From contig JAKAJY010000126.1 in NCBI GenBank assembly GCA_021824845.1, forward strand, positions 1 to 5,109: 5,109 nt of DNA, given 5' to 3'. The notes under the pieces are model-generated. The model was not told where the DNA came from. It saw only the letters and a program-made list of their open reading frames with translations, and made no database searches. Below, one piece after another: positions 1 through 4,840 of the stretch. The DNA is from an archaeon. GTDB lineage: Archaea; Thermoproteota; Nitrososphaeria; Nitrososphaerales; Nitrosopumilaceae. How positions within the stretch are numbered: the first letter of the stretch is position 1; each line of letters opens with the position of its first letter. Both the position numbers and the translations under genes were made by a program.

Positions 1-617
1 TTTTAGAATTAACTCGTGGTAAAACCGCACGCGTAATAGGGAGTTTGGTCGCCATACTCTCAAACCTCAAAGGCCTTGCTTCTGGATATGGGAGAGACTT
101 GCAAGAAATCAAACCATCCGTGTTTTTCAGCTCACGTACTGCAATATCTGCACTTGTGGTTTTGAACTCTATGTTTGCTACACTCAAGGTAAACAAGCAA
201 AAGATGAATCAAATTGCAGACTCGGGTTATTTAGCCGCACTAGACATTGCAGAAGCTTTGGTGAAAGAAGGGCTACCATTTAGAAGCGCTCACAAAATAG
301 TGGGCAATCTGGTACATACTGCACATGAATCTAAAATATCCTTGTCTGAGCTTACCACATCAGAGATAGCAAAATCCGTCTCTAACAAGGAGTTTGATGC
401 AAAAAAACTAGGCAAAATAATATCCTCAATTAATGCCGAATCCTCACTCAAAAACCGATCTTCTGTTGGTTCTTCTGGAATTTCCGAGCAAAAACGGCTA
501 ATCACCAAACGCAAATCAAAAATCAAGCAATATAGGAACAACATCACAAAACGAAGCGCGCAAATATCTTTGGCAATTGAGCAATTGTCTTCTAATGTAC
601 GCACACTTTGCAGGTAG
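1..617 (+). CDS. argH: Argininosuccinate lyase, C-terminal part (5' truncated by window edge)
   Basis: Cytoplasmic enzyme of the last step of arginine biosynthesis, splitting argininosuccinate into arginine and fumarate. The open frame runs in from the left edge (first full codon at base 3), so the TTG at 45 is an internal leucine codon and not the start. About 204 residues are visible of a family that usually has 450-500. Recognisable blocks are ELTRGKTARVIGSLVA at the very start, GRDLQEIKPSVFFSS (the family's KDLQE block) and, about 60 residues later, EGLPFRSAHKIVGNLV (the PFR-AH-VG block of the C-terminal domain). The catalytic signature with the mobile serine loop lies upstream of the window. 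The last roughly 60 residues are Lys/Arg/Ser-rich (around ISEQKRLITKRKSKIKQYR) and look like a lineage-specific helical tail. The stop TAG lies 4 bases from the 3' end of the convergent tRNA-Lys gene. Identification is by recognised family sequence and is strong; the basic tail is unexplained. Confidence 0.93.
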   Translation, partial: LELTRGKTARVIGSLVAILSNLKGLASGYGRDLQEIKPSVFFSSRTAISALVVLNSMFATLKVNKQKMNQIADSGYLAALDIAEALVKEGLPFRSAHKIVGNLVHTAHESKISLSELTTSEIAKSVSNKEFDAKKLGKIISSINAESSLKNRSSVGSSGISEQKRLITKRKSKIKQYRNNITKRSAQISLAIEQLSSNVRTLCR

Positions 618-621
618 TTGA

Positions 622-698
622 TGGCGGGTTCGCGGGGATTCGGACCCCGGACAGCCGGATTAAAAGTCCGGTACTCTACCTGGCTGAGCTACGAACCC
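622..698 (-). tRNA. tRNA-Lys (anticodon UUU), with encoded CCA
   Basis: Read on the minus strand it folds completely. The acceptor stem is GGGTTCG (698-692) with CGAACCC (632-626). The D stem GCTC/GAGT encloses a 9-base loop containing GG. The anticodon stem CCGGA/TCCGG has loop CTTTTAA, giving anticodon UUU at 664-662. The variable loop has 5 bases and the T stem is CGGGG/CCCCG. The discriminator is G (625), followed directly by CCA (624-622), so the 3' end is encoded. The T loop reads TCCGAAT, with C where U55 is normally found; G53-C61, C56 and A58 are intact. The tRNA delivers lysine at AAA and AAG codons. Its 3' end converges on the argH stop codon. Confidence 0.95.
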
Positions 699-718
699 TT
701 CGCAAATTCTGAAAATCG

Positions 719-730
719 TGTATAATTTAG
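719..730 (-). promoter_or_regulatory. Box A (TATA) promoter of tRNA-Lys
   Basis: On the minus strand the sequence CTAAATTATA (730-721) is centred about 26 bases before the first base of the mature tRNA at 698, the standard archaeal TBP-site distance. A purine-rich AAAGA just upstream (about 731-735 on the minus strand) fits a weak BRE. Seen in the sequence; function inferred from position. Confidence 0.65.
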
Positions 731-760
731 TCTTTGGCTAGCGATATTTCTCTGATGCAA

Positions 761-770
761 ACTTTAAAAA
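761..770 (+). promoter_or_regulatory. Box A (TATA) promoter of tRNA-Asp
   Basis: ACTTTAAAAA ends about 26 bases before the first base of tRNA-Asp at 796, at the usual archaeal TATA-box spacing. It stands back-to-back with the tRNA-Lys promoter in the 97-base gap between the two tRNAs. Its retention argues that the structurally imperfect tRNA-Asp is still transcribed. Confidence 0.6.
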
Positions 771-795
771 AGGAAATTTCTTGATCAAAATTCAA

Positions 796-870
796 GCCCT
801 TGTAGTATAGCCCGGTCTAGAATTCGGCCCTGTCACGGCTGAGACGCGTGTTCAAATCCCGCCAAGGGCG
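796..870 (+). tRNA. tRNA-Asp (anticodon GUC), with stem mismatches
   Basis: The acceptor stem GCCCTTG (796-802) pairs with CAAGGGC (863-869) and the discriminator is G (870). Anticodon stem CGGCC/GGCTG (one G-U pair) holds loop CTGTCAC with anticodon GUC at 832-834. The variable loop has 4 bases and the T loop TTCAAAT is canonical. Aspartate identity features (GUC, G73, G10-U25) are present. Two defects are visible: an A-A opposition in the D stem (807/821, positions 12:23) and a U-C opposition in the T stem (849/859, positions 52:62; GCGTG against CCCGC). CCA is not encoded, unlike the neighbouring tRNA-Lys. It may be a tolerated divergent gene, a decaying second copy, or carry sequence errors. 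If it is the genome's only tRNA-Asp it must work. Confidence 0.85.
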
Positions 871-871
871 C

Positions 872-884
872 TTTCAATTTTTCT
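872..884 (+). terminator. Oligo-T termination signal after tRNA-Asp
   Basis: TTTC followed by a run of five T (878-882) begins right after the discriminator base at 870. Archaeal RNA polymerase terminates at such T-rich tracts without a required hairpin. Position and composition fit; this is not proof. Confidence 0.5.
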
Positions 885-897
885 ATATTGATATCGG

Positions 898-912
898 ATA
901 AAAAATTCTAAA
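898..912 (-). terminator. Oligo-T termination signal after the IMPase-family gene
   Basis: On the minus strand, about 25-37 bases past the TAG stop of the phosphatase gene, there are two T tracts (TTTT near 913-910 and six T at 905-900). No strong hairpin accompanies them, which is normal for archaeal intrinsic termination. They also separate this gene from the convergent tRNA-Asp. Confidence 0.5.
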
Positions 913-936
913 ATTCACACCACATCTTGAGGTTAG

Positions 937-1737
937 CTACAGTTTTAGTTGTTTTGTAGTATCTGAGAGAATCTGCTTGTTTGCAGCTGCAATAAATGAC
1001 AGTCTTGTTTCATATGACAAGTCGGAATCGAGTGGTTTGAGTTTTTGGTCCAGTATGATTCCACCAGCCTCTTTTGATATTATGTAGCCAGCTGCCATGT
1101 CTGTGACTCTGATTTTTTCTCTTAGATCAATGTAAACATCAATTAGTCCTCTGGCAAAGAGTGCCATCTCTAATGCATTTGCGCCTAGGTGCCTTGAGTG
1201 ATTAGAGTTCTGAAAGATTGGCTGAATTCTTTTAACCAGTTTTGGGGTGGCCCCTGAAACATTAATTCCGACTATTTTGTATACTGGTTTTTGTTTGTGT
1301 ACTGTAATTTTTTTCTTGTTCAGATATGCACCTTTGCCCTTTGTTGCCCAATACATATCACCGTTTGATAGATCGGTTACCACGCCGTCAGTAATTGAGC
1401 TGAGTCTATTTTTTGGCGCAAATGCCAAAGAGCAACAAAAGAATGGAATTCCCCTCACTGCGTTTGCAGAACCATCAATGGCGTCCATTATGACAAACCC
1501 TTTTGGTTTTTTTGATAGCTCCACCTTACCGCATTCCTCCCCAAGGACAATACAGTCAAATTTTATTTTTTTTAGATAATCCAGAACTGTTTTTTCCGCA
1601 ACAATGTCTATTTTGCGAGAAATATCGCCGCCTTTGCCTATGCCATGATCTTCTGCTGCAGCCTTTGTCCCTGCCAAGTCTTTGACATTCTCATAGACCA
1701 GTCTTGATGCTTCTCTTAGAACTTCAATTACTTGCAC
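937..1737 (-). CDS. Inositol monophosphatase-family phosphatase (IMPase / archaeal FBPase-like)
   Basis: A Mg2+-dependent sugar-phosphate phosphatase of 266 residues, the usual length for archaeal members (about 250-270). The metal-site motifs are in family order: GEECG at 66-70 (the GEE ligands), DAIDGSANA at 85-93 (the DPIDGT/S block with both aspartates) and VTDMAAGYIISKEAGG at 211-226, where D213 is the WDxAAG aspartate although the preceding Trp is replaced by Thr. GANALEMALFARGLIDVY (185-202) is the conserved central block. There is no signal peptide or membrane segment, so it is cytoplasmic. Archaeal homologues hydrolyse inositol-1-phosphate, fructose-1,6-bisphosphate or both, and some act on other phosphates; the substrate cannot be told from sequence. 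Thaumarchaea use this fold in compatible-solute and gluconeogenic steps, so either role is possible. The start is GTG with a box A 22-29 bases upstream and no Shine-Dalgarno sequence, i.e. leaderless. It is divergent from the rfcL cluster. Confidence 0.88.
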   Translation of the reverse strand: MQVIEVLREASRLVYENVKDLAGTKAAAEDHGIGKGGDISRKIDIVAEKTVLDYLKKIKFDCIVLGEECGKVELSKKPKGFVIMDAIDGSANAVRGIPFFCCSLAFAPKNRLSSITDGVVTDLSNGDMYWATKGKGAYLNKKKITVHKQKPVYKIVGINVSGATPKLVKRIQPIFQNSNHSRHLGANALEMALFARGLIDVYIDLREKIRVTDMAAGYIISKEAGGIILDQKLKPLDSDLSYETRLSFIAAANKQILSDTTKQLKL

Positions 1738-1756
1738 AGGTGTTCTGAATTTTTTT

Positions 1757-1768
1757 CGTAATTTAAGT
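1757..1768 (-). promoter_or_regulatory. Box A promoter of the IMPase-family gene (leaderless)
   Basis: Minus-strand ACTTAAATTACG contains TTAAATTA at 1766-1759, centred about 25 bases before the GTG start at 1737. Transcription should therefore begin at or within a few bases of the start codon. Confidence 0.6.
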
Positions 1769-1781
1769 CAAGAAATCTTGA
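1768..1781. promoter_or_regulatory. Perfect palindrome between two divergent promoters (candidate operator)
   Basis: TCAAGAAATCTTGA is a 6+2+6 inverted repeat (TCAAGA / AA / TCTTGA). It lies exactly between the minus-strand box A (1759-1766) and the plus-strand box A (1786-1793). A dimeric helix-turn-helix regulator bound here could cover the BRE of both promoters. That it is an operator is inference; the symmetry and position are seen directly. Confidence 0.4.
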
Positions 1782-1783
1782 AA

Positions 1784-1794
1784 GGATAAATAAC
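1784..1794 (+). promoter_or_regulatory. Box A promoter of the rfcL cluster (leaderless)
   Basis: GGATAAATAAC carries ATAAATAA at 1786-1793, centred about 25 bases before the GTG at 1815, with a purine-rich GAAAG BRE-like stretch immediately upstream. The distance predicts a leaderless transcript starting at the GTG and gives independent support for that start. Confidence 0.68.
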
Positions 1795-1814
1795 AAGAGC
1801 AAAGCTGTTTTGGT

Positions 1815-2930
1815 GTGAGCAGCAAAGATCAGTCTGTCATATCAAAAGAAGCACTAATGTCGACAAAATCTGGCAAACAAATCATAAAACAAGGACTATT
1901 CAAATCAAAAGGCTTCAAACTGTTCCAAAAATACAAAGAGGAAGCCGAATCCGAGTTCCCAAAATTTGCGCAAAGATTTACGGACGATCTATTACGGGAG
2001 ATAAAAAATGATGCATCACCATCTTTTACACAAAAAGCATTTGCACAAGAGATCGGCACAGACGAAATAATCCTGCAAGACTCGGAGATTCCCGCAATAC
2101 GATCAAAGCTAGAGAATCCTGACGTTCTAAAAGACCGAGTCCTGCGAATTCTTAATTCTAATTTTGTTAAAATGACATTACCCGTGTTTTGTGCGTTATA
2201 TGATGCAGCATCTGATTATACAAAAAACAAGTCTGCACAGATGCGTCAAGACATGGTGGATGGTCACATAATAGCAATAGATCTCTCAGAGCCGATGGAT
2301 CGTATCGTGGACAAAGATGAAGATCTGGAATATCTTGATGACTATAAGCTCATGAATCCTTACATTTTGAAGCTGGCCCGAGACAAAATTGCCAAGGGTG
2401 GAGAAGAAGTATTGCAAGAATTTGAAGATGGGTTCAAGGATGCGCGACTAGGACAATACATAGATACCAAGCTAAAGACTACGCCGACTAAAATCACGGA
2501 AGAGCAAATGAATCAATGTTACAAAAAATATCGTGCCGTAATGGGAACTGCTGGGCGTAACATGGCTTTATCCAAAAATCCACTGGGTGAGATCTTTTAT
2601 TTGGGAATGGCTCGTGCCGCCGAAGGCGTTGGATGTGGCAATGAAATTGAAGATTCCATTAAAAACAAGTTCATCAAGGTACCTTCTTGGCCTTTGTATT
2701 ACTCGCTTTTGACAAACGATGTCAAAAAGGGATTCGAGTATACAATGAAAAAAAGCGAACTATACCTATCTGATGCAAGACTTGCACTGGAATTGCTTCC
2801 AAGGGATTTTTCACACACTGAATTTTTAGAATTTTTATTCCTGACTGTGGAGCATTATAACCAATACTGGTATAATCAACTGGACAAGGTAAATCTATGG
2901 TCAGAATTTTCTGCAAAACTTCCAAAGTGA
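1815..2930 (+). CDS. Uncharacterised 371-residue helical protein, first gene of the rfcL cluster
   Basis: I do not recognise this protein. It is 371 residues, soluble (no signal peptide or membrane segment) and appears almost wholly helical. The N-terminal 65 residues are Lys-rich and charged (KSGKQIIKQGLFKSKGFK at 18-35). A strongly acidic segment DKDEDLEYLDDY lies at 166-177. The C-terminal third has an aromatic-rich, probably well-folded part (VPSWPLYYSLL at 289-299; EHYNQYWYNQLDKVNLW at 346-362). The three cysteines (126, 235, 274) form no zinc motif, and there is no Walker motif or nuclease signature. The GTG start is supported by a box A at 1786-1793. Its stop is 7 bases before the first ATG of rfcL, so the two are almost certainly co-transcribed. 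It may be restricted to thaumarchaea. A role linked to the clamp loader or DNA replication is suggested by position only. Confidence 0.85.
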   Translation: MSSKDQSVISKEALMSTKSGKQIIKQGLFKSKGFKLFQKYKEEAESEFPKFAQRFTDDLLREIKNDASPSFTQKAFAQEIGTDEIILQDSEIPAIRSKLENPDVLKDRVLRILNSNFVKMTLPVFCALYDAASDYTKNKSAQMRQDMVDGHIIAIDLSEPMDRIVDKDEDLEYLDDYKLMNPYILKLARDKIAKGGEEVLQEFEDGFKDARLGQYIDTKLKTTPTKITEEQMNQCYKKYRAVMGTAGRNMALSKNPLGEIFYLGMARAAEGVGCGNEIEDSIKNKFIKVPSWPLYYSLLTNDVKKGFEYTMKKSELYLSDARLALELLPRDFSHTEFLEFLFLTVEHYNQYWYNQLDKVNLWSEFSAKLPK

Positions 2931-2932
2931 TC
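2927..2932 (+). promoter_or_regulatory. Candidate Shine-Dalgarno (GTGATC) for rfcL
   Basis: GTGATC can pair with the GATCAC part of the archaeal 16S rRNA 3' tail. It overlaps the stop codon of the upstream gene and ends 5 bases before ATG 2938 and 8 before ATG 2941. No GGAGG is present, so coupling to upstream translation is the likely main mechanism. Confidence 0.35.
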
Positions 2933-2937
2933 ATACT

Positions 2938-4098
2938 ATGATGTGGTCTGAAAAGCATAGGCCAAAACAAATCATTGATATGGTTGGCAACGAAGAGGCC
3001 CGAAAATCATTCGTTGATTGGATAATAAAATGGAAAAAAGGTGCAAAACCAATTCTTCTTGTAGGTCCTCCGGGAATTGGCAAAACCACTCTTGCACAGC
3101 TTGCGGCAAAAGAATTCGGCTATGATGTTATAGGAATGAATGCAAGCGATGTGAGAAATAAGTCAAACATAGAGGAGTTGCTCTCGCCACTTCTTGGCAG
3201 CACAAGCCTTCTTGGAAGGCCAATGATCTTCATAGATGAAGTTGATGGAATTCATGGTAGATCTGACTTTGGCGGAGTGGAGGCCTTGCTGAAAATTCTC
3301 AAAGAGCCAACCATTCCAATAATTCTGGCAGCAAATTCTGATGATTCTGATAAAATGAAAAACATCAAAAAAACAGCAAAGACAATCTATCTAAAACCAG
3401 TGCCACCGCGACTACTTGGGCTGTATCTTGGTAAGGTGCTCAAAGAAGAGGGAGCAAAACTCTCACCTGGCACTACAATCAAAGTTATTGTGGAATGTCG
3501 TGGCGATATCCGCTCTATGCTAAACATGGCACAAGCCCAGATGGGTGGATTTGATGTGGATTCAGAAAAATCATTTGAAACACTTGACATTGAAGCTGGC
3601 ATAAACGCATTTTTCAAGGCAAAAACAAGACAAGAGGCGCAAAGTGTACTGTACTCATTAAGGATAGATCCTAGGGAAAAGCTCAATGCGTTTTATTCTA
3701 GTATTGTTACAAGCAACATCCCAAACAAAGACATGGCAAGGCTGCTTGATGTGATATCGGAAGCCGATGTGTTGTATGGTAGAATAATCCGAACGCAAGA
3801 GTGGAGACTGTTGCGATACCTGGATAATATTTTGTTTAGACTGTACTCTGAGAATCTGCCAATACAATACTCTCAGTATAACTTATCGTGGCCGTTGCTG
3901 AATAAACTGAGGTGGGATGGCAAAGTAATCAAATCATTGGCAGCCAATCTTGCACAAAGATTTCATGTATCACAAAGCACCATTGCAACATATTATTTAC
4001 CATATATTCTGTTTTGTATGAAAAACAAAAAACTGGAACTGGAGATAAACCCGGAATATTCGGAGGTACTTCAAAAGGAGATCGAATTGATACATTGA
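2938..4098 (+). CDS. rfcL: Replication factor C large subunit (clamp loader AAA+ ATPase)
   Basis: With four small RFC subunits this protein forms the ATP-driven clamp loader that opens PCNA and places it on primer-template DNA. It has 386 residues. The N-terminal WSEKHRPK box (3-10), Walker A GPPGIGKT (43-50), Walker B IFIDEVDG (97-104, with the large-subunit DEVDG form), sensor 1 LAANSDD (130-136) and sensor 2 RGDIRSMLN (188-196) are all present in order. There is no SRC arginine-finger motif, which sets it apart from the small subunit. Residues 215-386 form the lid and helical collar region. The C-terminus ends ...LQKEIELIH without the lysine-rich tail and QxxLxxFF-type PCNA-binding peptide seen in many euryarchaeal RfcL proteins, and the protein is shorter than those (often 400-500). 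Two ATGs are in tandem (2938, 2941); the family usually begins MW, so 2941 may be the true start. The next gene overlaps the stop by 4 bases. Confidence 0.95.
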   Translation: MMWSEKHRPKQIIDMVGNEEARKSFVDWIIKWKKGAKPILLVGPPGIGKTTLAQLAAKEFGYDVIGMNASDVRNKSNIEELLSPLLGSTSLLGRPMIFIDEVDGIHGRSDFGGVEALLKILKEPTIPIILAANSDDSDKMKNIKKTAKTIYLKPVPPRLLGLYLGKVLKEEGAKLSPGTTIKVIVECRGDIRSMLNMAQAQMGGFDVDSEKSFETLDIEAGINAFFKAKTRQEAQSVLYSLRIDPREKLNAFYSSIVTSNIPNKDMARLLDVISEADVLYGRIIRTQEWRLLRYLDNILFRLYSENLPIQYSQYNLSWPLLNKLRWDGKVIKSLAANLAQRFHVSQSTIATYYLPYILFCMKNKKLELEINPEYSEVLQKEIELIH

Positions 4099-4418
4099 GC
4101 TGGCGTAAAATTCCAATGAAGTTTCCTGGAACATGCATTGTATGTAACCAAAAAATAGAGATAAATGAAATTGGCCTTTGGGCAAAGGGGCTTGGTGTCA
4201 AGCATGAAAAATGCACAAGCCAAGAAGTAAAGGAGCTAAAGTGTATTGTGTGTGGAGGCCACGCAGGGTGTGCAAAATGTGAGTTCTCAGATGATTGTGA
4301 CAGAAATGTGGTTTCTGAGCTGTGTATTTGCAAAAAATGTGGCGACTCTAAGGAATCATTTCTGGATTATCAAAACGCCGTCAAGAAGAATTATTCGTTA
4401 CTAAATCTTAAAATTTGA
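4095..4418 (+). CDS. Small cysteine-rich putative zinc-binding protein
   Basis: A 107-residue protein with 11 cysteines (14, 17, 40, 50, 53, 59, 62, 68, 77, 79, 82) and two histidines (37, 56). The first half is a treble-clef-like module: CIVC at 14-17, then GLWAKGLGVKHEKC with H37 and C40 completing a four-ligand site. The second half has CIVC (50-53), CAKC (59-62), C68 and CICKKC (77-82), enough for one or two more zinc or metal sites. The basic C-terminal tail is KKNYSLLNLKI. The function is unknown; zinc-ribbon proteins beside replication genes often bind nucleic acid or partner proteins, but this is inference. I chose the TTG at 4095: it overlaps the rfcL stop as TTGA, the next junction is built identically, and AAGGAG lies at 4075-4080. 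ATG 4116 is the alternative start and would remove seven residues. The open frame continues further upstream inside rfcL but lacks a credible start there. Confidence 0.8.
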   Translation: MSWRKIPMKFPGTCIVCNQKIEINEIGLWAKGLGVKHEKCTSQEVKELKCIVCGGHAGCAKCEFSDDCDRNVVSELCICKKCGDSKESFLDYQNAVKKNYSLLNLKI

Positions 4419-4747
4419 GCACAAATTGGAGCTACTCGTTGACTGATAGTACTGATATTGAGACAAAAAAGGAAGAGATTTCATATCAGATTCCACCATA
4501 TAGGCCACAACACATACTCAGCCCTGAATTTCAGGGAACCTCAAACTATGAGATGGGGCTGGCTGATCTGCTCAAAGAAAAATCACGAACGCTGGAGAAT
4601 CTTAGGCAAAACCCGGAATCCACACCAATACAAATCCAGCAAGCGGAAGATGACCTAAAAAAGCTAGAAACCCTTTATGAAAATTACAACATTGGGATGA
4701 ATGTCTTTAGGACTGCCAAAGGTGGCAGAGACAAAATACGAGAATAA
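4415..4747 (+). CDS. Small hypothetical protein with a predicted coiled coil
   Basis: Not recognised. It has 110 residues and is hydrophilic, without cysteines, signal peptide or membrane segment. The first 45 residues look extended (prolines in QIPPYRPQHILSPEF at 25-39). Residues 46-92 form a likely helical hairpin: MGLADLLKEKSRTLENLRQ, a PEST-like turn around 67-71, then a second helix with leucine heptad spacing (AEDDLKKLETLYENY). The tail is basic (AKGGRDKIRE). The TTG start overlaps the previous gene's stop as TTGA, and no Shine-Dalgarno is visible, so expression probably depends on translational coupling. Good frame integrity across the whole length and the operon-like overlap support a real gene. 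It is the last gene before the carboxylase promoter. The shape suggests a protein-protein adaptor, but that is speculation. Confidence 0.72.
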   Translation: MSTNWSYSLTDSTDIETKKEEISYQIPPYRPQHILSPEFQGTSNYEMGLADLLKEKSRTLENLRQNPESTPIQIQQAEDDLKKLETLYENYNIGMNVFRTAKGGRDKIRE

Positions 4748-4792
4748 TATTAGACTCAAACGCGATCAGATAATTCTCACAACAATACAGAT

Positions 4793-4806
4793 CTAAAATT
4801 AATATA
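4793..4806 (+). promoter_or_regulatory. Box A region of the carboxylase gene
   Basis: CTAAAATTAATATA is the only strong TATA-like stretch in the 93-base gap (4748-4840). With usual spacing it places transcription start at about 4820-4828, downstream of ATG 4814 and upstream of GTG 4841, which favours GTG 4841 as the start codon. The leader would be about 15-20 bases and contains GGGG at 4831-4834. Confidence 0.5.
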
Positions 4807-4822
4807 GCGTTTGATGCGTTTG
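4807..4822 (+). repeat. Short direct repeat of GCGTTTG near the carboxylase transcription start
   Basis: GCGTTTG occurs at 4807-4813 and again at 4816-4822, a 9-base period, just between the box A and the predicted transcription start. It could be a half-turn-spaced regulator site or chance. Confidence 0.25.
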
Positions 4823-4840
4823 GTTGTTGCGGGGTCTGGC

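Noticed and set aside
45..47. TTG as the start of argH
   Set aside because: In-frame sequence before it encodes the conserved ELTRGKTARVIGS block, so the gene is simply cut by the window edge.
290..604. Open frame of 104 codons on the minus strand
   Set aside because: Antisense to the conserved argH coding sequence, with no promoter or recognised product.
781..788. Palindrome TTGATCAA just before tRNA-Asp
   Set aside because: Only 8 bases in AT-rich DNA and within the transcription-start region; chance is sufficient.
1247..1579. Open frame of 110 codons on the plus strand
   Set aside because: Shadow of the IMPase-family gene, whose motifs and promoter fix the minus-strand frame as real.
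4062..4067. GGAGGT as a Shine-Dalgarno site
   Set aside because: No start codon in any suitable frame lies 5-10 bases downstream; it encodes part of the RfcL C-terminus and may be incidental. AAGGAG at 4075-4080 is closer to TTG 4095.
3912..4094. Upstream extension of the cysteine-rich gene inside rfcL
   Set aside because: The frame is open but this part overlaps conserved rfcL coding sequence, and its translation has no cysteine motif or domain character; initiation at TTG 4095 or ATG 4116 is far more credible.
3929..4333. Open frame of 134 codons on the minus strand
   Set aside because: It lies opposite the end of rfcL and the cysteine-rich gene; His/Pro/Phe-rich translation with no family resemblance is typical of an antisense shadow.
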